Both the position numbers and the translations under genes were made by a program. Shown here piece after piece: positions 35,030 through 42,576 of a stretch of 63,846 bases of DNA. The DNA comes from an uncultured Clostridium sp. (GTDB lineage: Bacteria > Bacillota > Clostridia > Clostridiales > Clostridiaceae), in the NCBI GenBank assembly GCA_900547475.1, contig URGW01000020.1, positions 1 to 63,846 of the forward strand, read 5' to 3'. The notes beneath the pieces were generated by a model. That model was not told where the DNA came from and made no database searches. It saw only the letters and a list, made by a program, of their open reading frames with translations. Position 1 is the stretch's first letter. Every line of letters starts with the position of its first letter.

Positions 35030-35350
35030 TTATAAAAATTTAATAGCTATAGGTAAATATATAAAGAATCCTATAGTAAGTATAATATGAACCTTCTTAT
35101 AAAGTTTATAATTCTTCTTCATTATCATACCAGTTACTCCAATAGCAATCATAATAGCTGCAAAGCCTATATATTTTATAAAACCTTCTTGTCCAAATCT
35201 ATTAATTAGTTCTCCTACCATTGCTAGTACTGAAACAGATCCTAATATTATATGTGCTTTTAGATATATTTTTCTTTTTACCTTAAATAACTTTAATCCA
35301 TAATAAACTATTAATGATAAACAAAAAAACATAGATGATATTCTTTCCAT
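35030..35350 (-). CDS. Small four-helix membrane protein, possibly heme-binding
   Basis: 106 aa with four predicted membrane helices. The second and fourth helices begin with the same motif, KAHIILG (His33) and KVHIILT (His88), as if the protein arose by internal duplication. Two buried His at matching depths resemble b-type cytochrome ligands (cytochrome b561-like), but this is only an inference. Third gene of an operon with YgbA- and YbaN-type proteins behind a perfect Fur box, so expression in iron limitation is likely. Confidence 0.7.
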   Translation of the reverse strand: MERISSMFFCLSLIVYYGLKLFKVKRKIYLKAHIILGSVSVLAMVGELINRFGQEGFIKYIGFAAIMIAIGVTGMIMKKNYKLYKKVHIILTIGFFIYLPIAIKFL

Positions 35351-35390
35351 TTTTATTCCTACTTTCTCTTACGTAAATTAATATTTTTCA

Positions 35391-35807
35391 TTAAGCCATT
35401 TCTCTTCTTGAAGCTTCCATTGCAAGCTTTTCTTCTGGAGTAATTGTCTTAACCCTAAATATAAAGTAATATAATTTAATTATTATTAATACTATAATAG
35501 TTATTCTCATAGGTAATACATCAACTAATATCAAAGGAAAAGCTAACATAAAATTAACGAAACTTAGTAATACAACCTTTTGTTTTAATGTCATAGCTCT
35601 TTCCTTTACAAAGCTCTCTAAATGCTTTTTGTAAATATTTGTGTTTGTAAACCAAACATGAAATCTCTCAGATCCCTTTGCAAAACAAAATGATGTTAAT
35701 AATAAAAATGGTGTTGTTGGTAATATAGGTAATATTACTCCTATAAGCCCTAATCCAAGTGCTATAAACCCTAAAGTTATATAAAAATATTTCTTTATTT
35801 TATTCAT
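35391..35807 (-). CDS. YbaN family (DUF454) inner membrane protein
   Basis: 138 aa. The DUF454 core GLGLIGVILPILPTTPFLLLTSFCFAKGSERFHVWF is plain, followed by two further membrane helices (LLSFVNFMLAFPLILVDV, ITIIVLIIIKLYYF). Biochemical role unknown. Located between the YgbA-like gene and the small His-containing membrane protein, same strand, RBS AAAGGGGAG. The operon's Fur box suggests an iron-linked role. Confidence 0.9.
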   Translation of the reverse strand: MNKIKKYFYITLGFIALGLGLIGVILPILPTTPFLLLTSFCFAKGSERFHVWFTNTNIYKKHLESFVKERAMTLKQKVVLLSFVNFMLAFPLILVDVLPMRITIIVLIIIKLYYFIFRVKTITPEEKLAMEASRREMA

Positions 35808-35857
35808 GCTTTACTCCCCTTTTAACTAATACTTTTTATATTTCCTAATATTTATCC

Positions 35858-36157
35858 CTATTTATTTAACGCATGCCTAACAAGTTCAACTGGATTATAA
35901 ATAATAAGTCTTGGTCCAGAAAACTTCATTACTTCCTTTACCTTTTCCTTCATATCTTTTTTATAGCAATGAATTGGACATCTTGAACAAGTAGATTTAT
36001 TTTCACCAAACTTACAAAAACTAAGTCTTTTATGTGCATATTCTAATAACTCTGCACACTCTTCACATAATTCACCTTTTTTATTGCCATGCTTCTTTTG
36101 ACAGTATATATCTATCATTAGCTTTATAGTCTTTTTTTCTCTATCTATTCTTCCCAT
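35858..36157 (-). CDS. YgbA family protein (nitrous oxide-stimulated promoter family), Cys-rich
   Basis: 99 aa, beginning MGRIDREKKTIKLMIDIYCQKKHG, the family N-terminus. It has seven cysteines (about 19, 31, 34, 48, 57, 60, 64), arranged CEEC and CSRCPIHC, which look like ligands for a metal or Fe-S centre. In E. coli ygbA belongs to the NO-responsive NsrR regulon. The start is the inner ATG, six bases after GGAG. First gene of the operon, with a perfect Fur box 25 bases upstream. Confidence 0.88.
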   Translation of the reverse strand: MGRIDREKKTIKLMIDIYCQKKHGNKKGELCEECAELLEYAHKRLSFCKFGENKSTCSRCPIHCYKKDMKEKVKEVMKFSGPRLIIYNPVELVRHALNK

Positions 36158-36181
36158 ATTAATCTCCATTCCATCACATTA

Positions 36182-36198
36182 ATGATAATCATTATCAT
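36182..36198. promoter_or_regulatory. Fur box upstream of the YgbA-YbaN operon
   Basis: ATGATAAT-C-ATTATCAT, a perfect 17-bp palindrome containing the full 7-1-7 Fur core TGATAAT-N-ATTATCA (36183-36197). Confidence 0.9.
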
Positions 36199-36212
36199 AG
36201 TATGTTTTTAAT

Positions 36213-36257
36213 AAAAGACTGTATCAAAACTCATAATTTCATTATGATACAGCCTTT
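36213..36257 (-). terminator. Terminator of the ABC exporter operon
   Basis: CTGTATCA/TGATACAG stem with flanking AAAG/CTTT pairing and T-rich ends, just after the stop at 36264. The sequence GGCTGTATCATA recurs in the hairpin at 63774-63816. Confidence 0.8.
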
Positions 36258-36263
36258 ATTTAA

Positions 36264-37934
36264 TTAGCTTAATACTAACTTACTATTTTCAAGCTTATAT
36301 GTCTTATTACAAACAGCCGTTGTTGACTTTCTATGTGAAATAAGTACTATTGTCTTATCTTCACAGTTTTCTTTTATTGATTTTAATATTTCACCTTCAT
36401 TTAATGTATCTAAGTTACTTGTAGGTTCATCTAAAATTAAAGTATCTCCATTACTTAAGAAAGCTCTTGCTAGTCCTATTCTTTGCTTTTCTCCTGAAGA
36501 AAGATTTCCTCCAAGCTCTCCAACCTTAGTATCGTATCCTTTAGGTAAAGTTTCTATAAATTCATGTATAGATGCCATTTTAGCAGCCTTTATTACATCT
36601 TCTTTAGTTGCATTATCATTACCTATTTTTATATTATCCATTATAGTTTCATTAAACAAATATGTTTCTTGACTAACTAAAGTTTGGCTACTTCTAAGAG
36701 ATGCAGTATTAACCTCTTTAATATTTTTATTATCTAAGTTAATTTTTCCTTCATTTACATCCCAAAATCTCATCATAAGCTTAACAAATGTACTCTTACC
36801 AATTCCACTTTCACCTATAAGGGCTATCTTATCCCCTCTTTTTATATGAACTGATGTGTTATCAAAAATCTTCTCTTTTCTATTTGGATAAGAGAATGTT
36901 ACATTGTCATAAGCTATTGACTCACCAGTTACTGCATACCCATCTTCAACTTCTTCTACATGTGGCTCTTCATCAATTAAATCAAATAATCTTTCTGCAC
37001 AAGCAAAAGTTTGAAGTAATGTATTTGAAAGGTTACTTAAAGCAACTACTGGTCCAAAAGATGAAGCAATTATTACTATAGCTACAAGCATCCATGTAAA
37101 TGAAATATTACCTACTGAATATTGTGCAAATCCAACACCAACAAAAGTTAATATTGCAATCATTATAGTTAAATCTGTAATAGCTCTTATTATACCTTCA
37201 TGCTCTTTAATTTTATCAAGGCTTTTATTTATTCTATGTGATTTTGAGTTAATTTCATTTAATCTTTCATCACCAGATTTAAATAATAATACTTCCTTTA
37301 ATCCTCTTAAAGAATCAAGTATATAGTTATTACATTCACCAAACATATTTCTATAAGCAACACCAGCATCTTTACCTAAACTAGAAGAAGCATAAGGAAT
37401 AACAAATCCAACTATTAAGAAGAATATTACTGATAAAACCCCAAACCAAGGATTTATTATAAATAATATTATAGAAATAATGCTGTTAGTTATTATTGCA
37501 ATTGATATTGGAGCTATTGTATGAGCATAAAATACCTCTAAAAGCTCAATATCTGAAGTTATTAATGAAATAAGATTTCCCTTTTCTTGACCCTCTAGTT
37601 TAGCAGGTGCTAATTTTCTAAGCTTAGAAAATATCTTATCTCTTAATATATATAATATTTTAAAAGCAATATAGTGACCTGATAATTGTTCACCATATCT
37701 TAAAAATCCTCTTAAAAGTGCACTTACAGCCATAACTACCATTGCACCAGTAAAACTAATAAATGTAATATCACCTATAAATGCACCTATAGCTATTGCT
37801 CCAAAGCTTGCTATAGCTATTGCAGCTAAAAATCCTATAACACCCATACTTATAGTTATTGCCATAATTGGAGCTAATGGTTTTAACTCTACTATTAATC
37901 TCTTCATTATTTGGAAGCCTGACCTTCTTTTCAT
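36264..37934 (-). CDS. ABC exporter half-transporter, CydC-like (permease-ATPase fusion)
   Basis: 556 aa. Six membrane helices (residues 1-300) fused to an ATPase with Walker A GESGIGKST, signature LSSGEKQRIGLARAF and Walker B TLILDEPTSNLD. The signature is LSSGE rather than LSGGQ, a common asymmetry in heterodimeric exporters. Follows its partner by one base. By similarity the pair would be called CydDC (cysteine/glutathione export). No cytochrome bd genes are present, and a Fur box covers the promoter, so an iron- or heme-related substrate is as likely. Confidence 0.9.
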   Translation of the reverse strand: MKRRSGFQIMKRLIVELKPLAPIMAITISMGVIGFLAAIAIASFGAIAIGAFIGDITFISFTGAMVVMAVSALLRGFLRYGEQLSGHYIAFKILYILRDKIFSKLRKLAPAKLEGQEKGNLISLITSDIELLEVFYAHTIAPISIAIITNSIISIILFIINPWFGVLSVIFFLIVGFVIPYASSSLGKDAGVAYRNMFGECNNYILDSLRGLKEVLLFKSGDERLNEINSKSHRINKSLDKIKEHEGIIRAITDLTIMIAILTFVGVGFAQYSVGNISFTWMLVAIVIIASSFGPVVALSNLSNTLLQTFACAERLFDLIDEEPHVEEVEDGYAVTGESIAYDNVTFSYPNRKEKIFDNTSVHIKRGDKIALIGESGIGKSTFVKLMMRFWDVNEGKINLDNKNIKEVNTASLRSSQTLVSQETYLFNETIMDNIKIGNDNATKEDVIKAAKMASIHEFIETLPKGYDTKVGELGGNLSSGEKQRIGLARAFLSNGDTLILDEPTSNLDTLNEGEILKSIKENCEDKTIVLISHRKSTTAVCNKTYKLENSKLVLS

Positions 37935-37935
37935 A

Positions 37936-39735
37936 CTAACAAACCTCCCTTATCATTTCTAATTCATTTTGCTTATTAACCATATCATAATAATATTTTT
38001 CTTTACTCATTAACTCATCATGAGATCCACTTTCTACTAAATGACCTTTATTCATAACATAAATCTTCTTAGCATCTTTTACATTAGCTAATCTATGTGA
38101 AATTACTAGTATAGTTTTATTTTTAGAAAGTTCATAAATAGCTTCCCAAATACTTTCTTCACTTTCAACATCTATGTTCGAAGTTGCTTCATCAAAAATT
38201 ATCATTGGTCTATCTGCTAAAATAACTCTAGCTAAAGCTAATCTTTGCTTTTGTCCTCCTGATAATGCACTACCAGCTTGACCAACATCAGTTAATAATC
38301 CATCCTTTAACCCTTTAACAAACTCATATAATCTTGCAGTTTTTAATGCATTATTTATTTCATCCTCTGATGCATCTTTCTTAGCCATTAATAAATTATC
38401 TAAAATAGTTCCATTAAATATATAACTGTTGGTAGAAACTAAGGCTATATTTCCATAAATGTTATCTAAAGATATATTTTCTATATTAGTATCATTTACT
38501 ATTATTTCACCTTTAGTAACTTTACTATTATTTAATATAAGTGAGGCAATTGTACTTTTACCTGAACCACTTTCCCCTACTATTGCAACTAATCCACCTG
38601 GTGTAATGTCCATATTTATATTATTTAATACTTTTCTTTCACCATCATAGCTAAAATCAACATTATCTAATTTTACATTTATATCACTAAACTTAACTTC
38701 TTCACTAGTGATTACGTCTTTTTCTCTTTCTTCAGCATCTAAAATACCAAACATTCTATCACTTGCAGCCATACCATTCATAGCTATATGGAAGTAAGAA
38801 CCTAAAAGTCTAAGCGGTATAAAGAATTCTGATGAAAGTAATATTATAATAAGTAGACTTCCTACTGGAATCTCTCCATTTTTAAATTGAATTAATGCAA
38901 CAATTGTTCCTGCTGCAGCACCACCAAAGGCTACTAAATCCATTATTGTTATTGAATTTAACTGCATACTTAAAACCTTCATAGTTATTTTTCTAAACTT
39001 TTCGGCTTCTTCATTCATTTTCTCATGTCTTTTTTCATCAATATTAAATACCTTTAATGTAGTTAATCCTTGAAGATTCTCTAAGAAAGTTCCTCCTAAA
39101 TCTGAATAAGACTTCCAATAATCCTTTAATATTCTTTTAGCAATTTTCATAATTGCAATTATTGATATTGGTATAAGAGGTACACAAAGTATAAATACAA
39201 GTGCTGCTTTAAATGAAATAAAGCTCATAAAAGCAAATAATGTTACTGGTACTAAAAGTGCGTAGAAAAATTGTGATAGATATTTACCAAAATAAATTTC
39301 TAATTGCTCTATTCCTTCAACAGATACTTGAACTACTGCTGATGTGCTTTCAACATTAGTATATCCAGTACCTAATTTTAATAATTTTTTATAAATAAGC
39401 TCTCTTAATGTTACTCTTGCATTTGCAGAAGCTGCATTTGAAAACTTAGCATATAAAATATTACATGAATATCTTATAGCTAATAAAATTGCTATAATTA
39501 TAATTCCCGATAATAGTGAAATACTCCCCCATATTTTATAGCTCATCATAGCTTCAAAAACATTATTTTCATTAATGTCTAATTTTTCACCTATATAAAT
39601 TTTATTAATAAATTGACCAATTAGTACTATAGTAACTATATTACATAAAACTGCAATCCAATTGACCAAAATAGTTAATGCTATGTATTTTTTAGAATCT
39701 TTACATAGGTTTATCAACCTTTTATTTATCATCAT
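37936..39735 (-). CDS. ABC exporter half-transporter, CydD-like (permease-ATPase fusion)
   Basis: 599 aa. N-terminal six-helix ABC_membrane domain (about 15-315) with an unusually plain start and a long first loop (IGEKLDINENN). The ATPase has Walker A GESGSGKST, canonical signature LSGGQKQRLALARVIL and Walker B MIIFDEATSNID. A second ATG lies one codon in; GGAGGAG precedes both. First gene of the operon. The strong promoter overlaps a Fur box. Confidence 0.92.
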   Translation of the reverse strand: MMINKRLINLCKDSKKYIALTILVNWIAVLCNIVTIVLIGQFINKIYIGEKLDINENNVFEAMMSYKIWGSISLLSGIIIIAILLAIRYSCNILYAKFSNAASANARVTLRELIYKKLLKLGTGYTNVESTSAVVQVSVEGIEQLEIYFGKYLSQFFYALLVPVTLFAFMSFISFKAALVFILCVPLIPISIIAIMKIAKRILKDYWKSYSDLGGTFLENLQGLTTLKVFNIDEKRHEKMNEEAEKFRKITMKVLSMQLNSITIMDLVAFGGAAAGTIVALIQFKNGEIPVGSLLIIILLSSEFFIPLRLLGSYFHIAMNGMAASDRMFGILDAEEREKDVITSEEVKFSDINVKLDNVDFSYDGERKVLNNINMDITPGGLVAIVGESGSGKSTIASLILNNSKVTKGEIIVNDTNIENISLDNIYGNIALVSTNSYIFNGTILDNLLMAKKDASEDEINNALKTARLYEFVKGLKDGLLTDVGQAGSALSGGQKQRLALARVILADRPMIIFDEATSNIDVESEESIWEAIYELSKNKTILVISHRLANVKDAKKIYVMNKGHLVESGSHDELMSKEKYYYDMVNKQNELEMIREVC

Positions 39736-39808
39736 ATATATACTCCTCCTTTGAATCCTTTATTCATTTAAAATCTAGTATCAACTGATATTTGTTATTA
39801 CTTAATAT

Positions 39809-39837
39809 ACTATAACCTAACTGATAATTATTTTCAA
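39809..39837 (-). promoter_or_regulatory. Promoter with embedded Fur box for the ABC exporter
   Basis: Minus strand TTGAAA (plus 39832-39837), 17-base spacer, TATAGT (plus 39809-39814). TGATAAT-T-ATTTTCA at 39822-39836 matches the Fur core at 14 of 15 positions and covers the spacer and -35 box. Confidence 0.8.
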
Positions 39838-39907
39838 CATATTCATTAATAAATTTTCTATTTTTATATTATAATTAACTTATAGTACATATTTTAGGAG
39901 TAATGAT

Positions 39908-40717
39908 ATGAATAAATTTTCTAGTAAAAATAACTTAATTGAAAACCAACTAAAAAAACTTAATAAAAAGGAAGAGAAATTAATAGCAGTAAAAAATCCT
40001 AGTGTTATAAAAACTAAATTAGATCCTTTAAAATCAAAAATTGAAGAGAAAATCCCTGAAAAACTTCAAACCACTTTAAATATTGCTTTTGAGAAAGGCT
40101 TTAAAACAGTATTTGATAAAGGTATAGGTATAATTGAAAAAACTTATAATAAAGAAAATATAAACATGGAATTTGATATAAACTCTTACGCAATAAATAA
40201 ATATCCAACAAAAAAAAATTTAAAAAAAATTGATAAAGTTGCAAACAAAAAAACATTTATAAATAAATCTGTTAGTGCTATCGAAGGTGGAACTCTAGGA
40301 TTGTTAGGAATAGGCCTTCCAGATATCCCTATCTATATCGGGGTAATCTTAAAGTCTATTTATGAAATTAGTTTAAGTTATGGATTTGATTATAACTCTA
40401 CTGAAGAGAGAATTTATATTTTAAATATAATTTGTGCTTCCGTCACTTTAGGTGCTGAAAGAAAAATTTATTTCAATAGATTAGATACTATTGCAAATGA
40501 AATAGATAATAATCAATATCATAATTACAATATTGATGAAACATTAAAGGAAACTTCTAATAAAATCTCTACTTATATGCTAACTTCAAAATTTATACAA
40601 GGTTTTCCTATAGTCGGTGTTATTGGTGGAATTACTAATTTCAAAACATTACAAGATATAGGAACTGTAGCTAAACTCAAATATAAACAAAGATATTTAA
40701 ACAAACTCTTAGTATAA
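39908..40717 (+). CDS. EcsC family protein
   Basis: 269 aa. The EcsC domain spans about 100-260 (SAIEGGTLGLLGIGLPDIPIYIGVILKSIYEIS), with two hydrophobic stretches that may insert in the membrane. The N-terminal 80 residues are Lys/Glu-rich and probably coiled. Function of the family is unknown. Transcribed divergently from the ABC exporter across 172 bases that hold the Fur box. RBS TAGGAG. Confidence 0.88.
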   Translation: MNKFSSKNNLIENQLKKLNKKEEKLIAVKNPSVIKTKLDPLKSKIEEKIPEKLQTTLNIAFEKGFKTVFDKGIGIIEKTYNKENINMEFDINSYAINKYPTKKNLKKIDKVANKKTFINKSVSAIEGGTLGLLGIGLPDIPIYIGVILKSIYEISLSYGFDYNSTEERIYILNIICASVTLGAERKIYFNRLDTIANEIDNNQYHNYNIDETLKETSNKISTYMLTSKFIQGFPIVGVIGGITNFKTLQDIGTVAKLKYKQRYLNKLLV

Positions 40718-40766
40718 TAAAAAAGCGACTAGATATAACCCTAATTTATAACTAGTCACTTTTTTA
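40718..40766. terminator. Bidirectional terminator between EcsC and DUF2325 genes
   Basis: AAAAAAG-C-GACTAG/CTAGTC-A-CTTTTTT stem with one mismatch, directly after the EcsC stop; also serves the convergent DUF2325 gene. Confidence 0.85.
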
Positions 40767-40793
40767 ATTTTAACTTTCTCATATACTCACACT

Positions 40794-41078
40794 TTAGTTT
40801 AATACTATTTCCTTAATAAGTGATTCTACTGCATTTAATGTACTCTTGTGATTTCTTATAACTCTTATATTTTTCTTATCTGCTTCTCTCTTTGCTGTCA
40901 ATACAAGTTTATGAGATACTACATCTGTTAATAATATAACTGCATCTGGCATTCCAATTTTATCCTTTAATCCAGTTTCCATTTGAGTAAAAACTTTTGC
41001 CTTGCAATTATATTTTTTACATACTCTAATATAATCTTTAGTCATTTTATCATGGCCACCAACTATTACTACACTCAT
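40794..41078 (-). CDS. DUF2325 domain protein
   Basis: 94 aa. Rossmann-like start SVVIVGGHDKMTKDYIRVCKKY, a middle section PDAVILLTDVVSHKLVLTAKREA and the ending NHKSTLNAVESLIKEI match the family, which has no known activity. Last gene of the flavodoxin operon. Both strong RBS (AGGAGAGG) and position suggest it is made together with the other two. Confidence 0.85.
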   Translation of the reverse strand: MSVVIVGGHDKMTKDYIRVCKKYNCKAKVFTQMETGLKDKIGMPDAVILLTDVVSHKLVLTAKREADKKNIRVIRNHKSTLNAVESLIKEIVLN

Positions 41079-41136
41079 TTTTCCTCTCCTTTTAACTATT
41101 TATTATCCTTAATTCTTATTAATTTGATTCATTCTC

Positions 41137-41775
41137 TTATGCGCTAGCTTCTTCATATTCTTCAAATAAACATCTTATGGAATACGCTACATTATGAGAT
41201 GAATCTCCCTTTAAAATATGATTCACAGTATGCTCTTTAACTTTGTCATACATACTAAAAGTTTCCTGTGCTTCTTGTAAGTTATTATACACAAGCCAAT
41301 AACCACAACTTAAACATTTCTTATTCTTACAATTCATAAAATCCATAACATCATTTAATGGAAATCCTAAAAATACACCTAACTCATGTGGACAATTAAA
41401 TTCCTTATATCTGTTCTTTAACATATATAAATAATTATTTATATCATTCTTATTTGAATATCCTAATTGCATTAAAAAATCTTTATTATCTTTTCTAAAT
41501 ACATATTTTGATAATTGCTCTTTATTATATATCAATATAATTAATGCATTGCTACATTCCCTTAAATTTATATATTGAATATCAATAGATTCTAAAAAAT
41601 CAATTCCGTACTTTATCCATTTATCATATAAATTTTCTTTATCTTTTTTTATTGTGATGGTTGCTGATGGTTTAACGCCTGAAATTACTAGAGAGGCATT
41701 GTAAATTAAAAACTTTTCAATGCACTCCCTTTCTTCCATATTAGCAAGGCTTTTGTAGAATTCAACTTGCTTCAA
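41137..41775 (-). CDS. DUF3793 family protein
   Basis: 212 aa. The family block CPHELGVFLGFPLNDVMDFMNCKNKKCLSCGYW lies near residues 128-160. The additional CNCKNKKCLSC-like cysteines (MNCKNKKCLSCGYW) could bind metal. Function unknown; genes of this family often adjoin flavodoxin genes. Starts with TTG, seven bases after the flavodoxin stop, with its RBS inside the flavodoxin 3' end (AAAGGT), so translation is probably coupled. Confidence 0.85.
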   Translation of the reverse strand: MKQVEFYKSLANMEERECIEKFLIYNASLVISGVKPSATITIKKDKENLYDKWIKYGIDFLESIDIQYINLRECSNALIILIYNKEQLSKYVFRKDNKDFLMQLGYSNKNDINNYLYMLKNRYKEFNCPHELGVFLGFPLNDVMDFMNCKNKKCLSCGYWLVYNNLQEAQETFSMYDKVKEHTVNHILKGDSSHNVAYSIRCLFEEYEEASA

Positions 41776-41782
41776 TTTATTT

Positions 41783-42199
41783 CTATACCTTTGCTATAGT
41801 CATTCCTAATTCAATACACTCTGAAGAGTTATCTTCAGGCTCATATTGAATTATTAATCCATCATCAATTAAAGTACAACCTAAAGACTCCATTCTTTCT
41901 TGCCAATCTCTCATCCATTGACCATCTCCCCATCCATATGATCCAAATAAAGCAACTTTTTTCCCTGAAATTTTAGATGATATTTCTTCTACGAAAGGCT
42001 CAAATTCATTTTCTTCTAATACTTCATCACCCATAGCTGGACACCCAAGTATAACTATTTCTTCATTATCAAATATATTAGCATTTGCATCTGATACATT
42101 AATTATCTCTACACTTTTTCCACCATTAACTATACCCTCTGCAATTAAATTTGCCATTTTCTCAGTATTTCCAGATGCTGAATAATAAACTATTTTCAT
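41783..42199 (-). CDS. Flavodoxin
   Basis: 138 aa FMN electron carrier. P-loop-like phosphate site YYSASGNTEKMA near residue 5, FMN-binding loops at LGCPAMGDE (about 52) and FGSYGWGDG (about 86). Flavodoxins replace ferredoxin in iron shortage, and a Fur-box-like site lies between promoter and start. RBS GGAGGAG. First gene of the operon. Confidence 0.94.
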   Translation of the reverse strand: MKIVYYSASGNTEKMANLIAEGIVNGGKSVEIINVSDANANIFDNEEIVILGCPAMGDEVLEENEFEPFVEEISSKISGKKVALFGSYGWGDGQWMRDWQERMESLGCTLIDDGLIIQYEPEDNSSECIELGMTIAKV

Positions 42200-42221
42200 A
42201 TTCTCTCCTCCTAAACAATAT

Positions 42222-42275
42222 TGATATTCATTCTCAATTAATTATTATAATATAGTATTCTCTTTATCATGTCAA
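42222..42275 (-). promoter_or_regulatory. Promoter and Fur-box-like operator of the flavodoxin operon
   Basis: TTGACA (plus 42270-42275), 17-base spacer, TATTAT (plus 42247-42252). TGATATT-C-ATTCTCA at 42222-42236 agrees with the Fur core at 13 of 15 positions and lies just past the start of transcription. Confidence 0.7.
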
Positions 42276-42326
42276 TATATAACTTGAAATTTTTTGCAAT
42301 TAATTTATACCTATCTACATTATAGT

Positions 42327-42366
42327 AAAAAAATAGAAGATACTAAAATTTCTTTCAGTATCCTCT
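42327..42366 (-). terminator. Terminator of the feo operon
   Basis: AGAGGATACT/AGTATCTTCT stem (one mismatch) followed by seven T on the minus strand, 16 bases after the last small gene. Confidence 0.8.
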
Positions 42367-42381
42367 AAAATATAAAAACAT

Positions 42382-42546
42382 CTACTTGTGCTTAAACTCT
42401 ATTTTACTATTGCATGTTTTTTTGCTAGAACAGCCTGAACATCCACATCCACAGCTACCACTATTATTTTTATGTTTCTTAAACATATTCAATACAGCTA
42501 AAAACAACAAAGCAAATACTATTGCTCCAATAATAAATGTTGCCAT
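42382..42546 (-). CDS. FeoB-associated Cys-rich membrane protein
   Basis: 54 residues: MATFIIGAIVFALLFLAVLN is a membrane helix, followed by basic residues and a cysteine cluster GSCGCGCSGCSS with one more Cys near the end. This matches the FeoB-associated family (FeoC-like position), which may bind iron or Fe-S next to FeoB. RBS AAGGAAGTG; 30 bases downstream of feoB. Confidence 0.92.
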   Translation of the reverse strand: MATFIIGAIVFALLFLAVLNMFKKHKNNSGSCGCGCSGCSSKKTCNSKIEFKHK

Positions 42547-42576
42547 TTATATCACTTCCTTGTTCTTTACAATATT

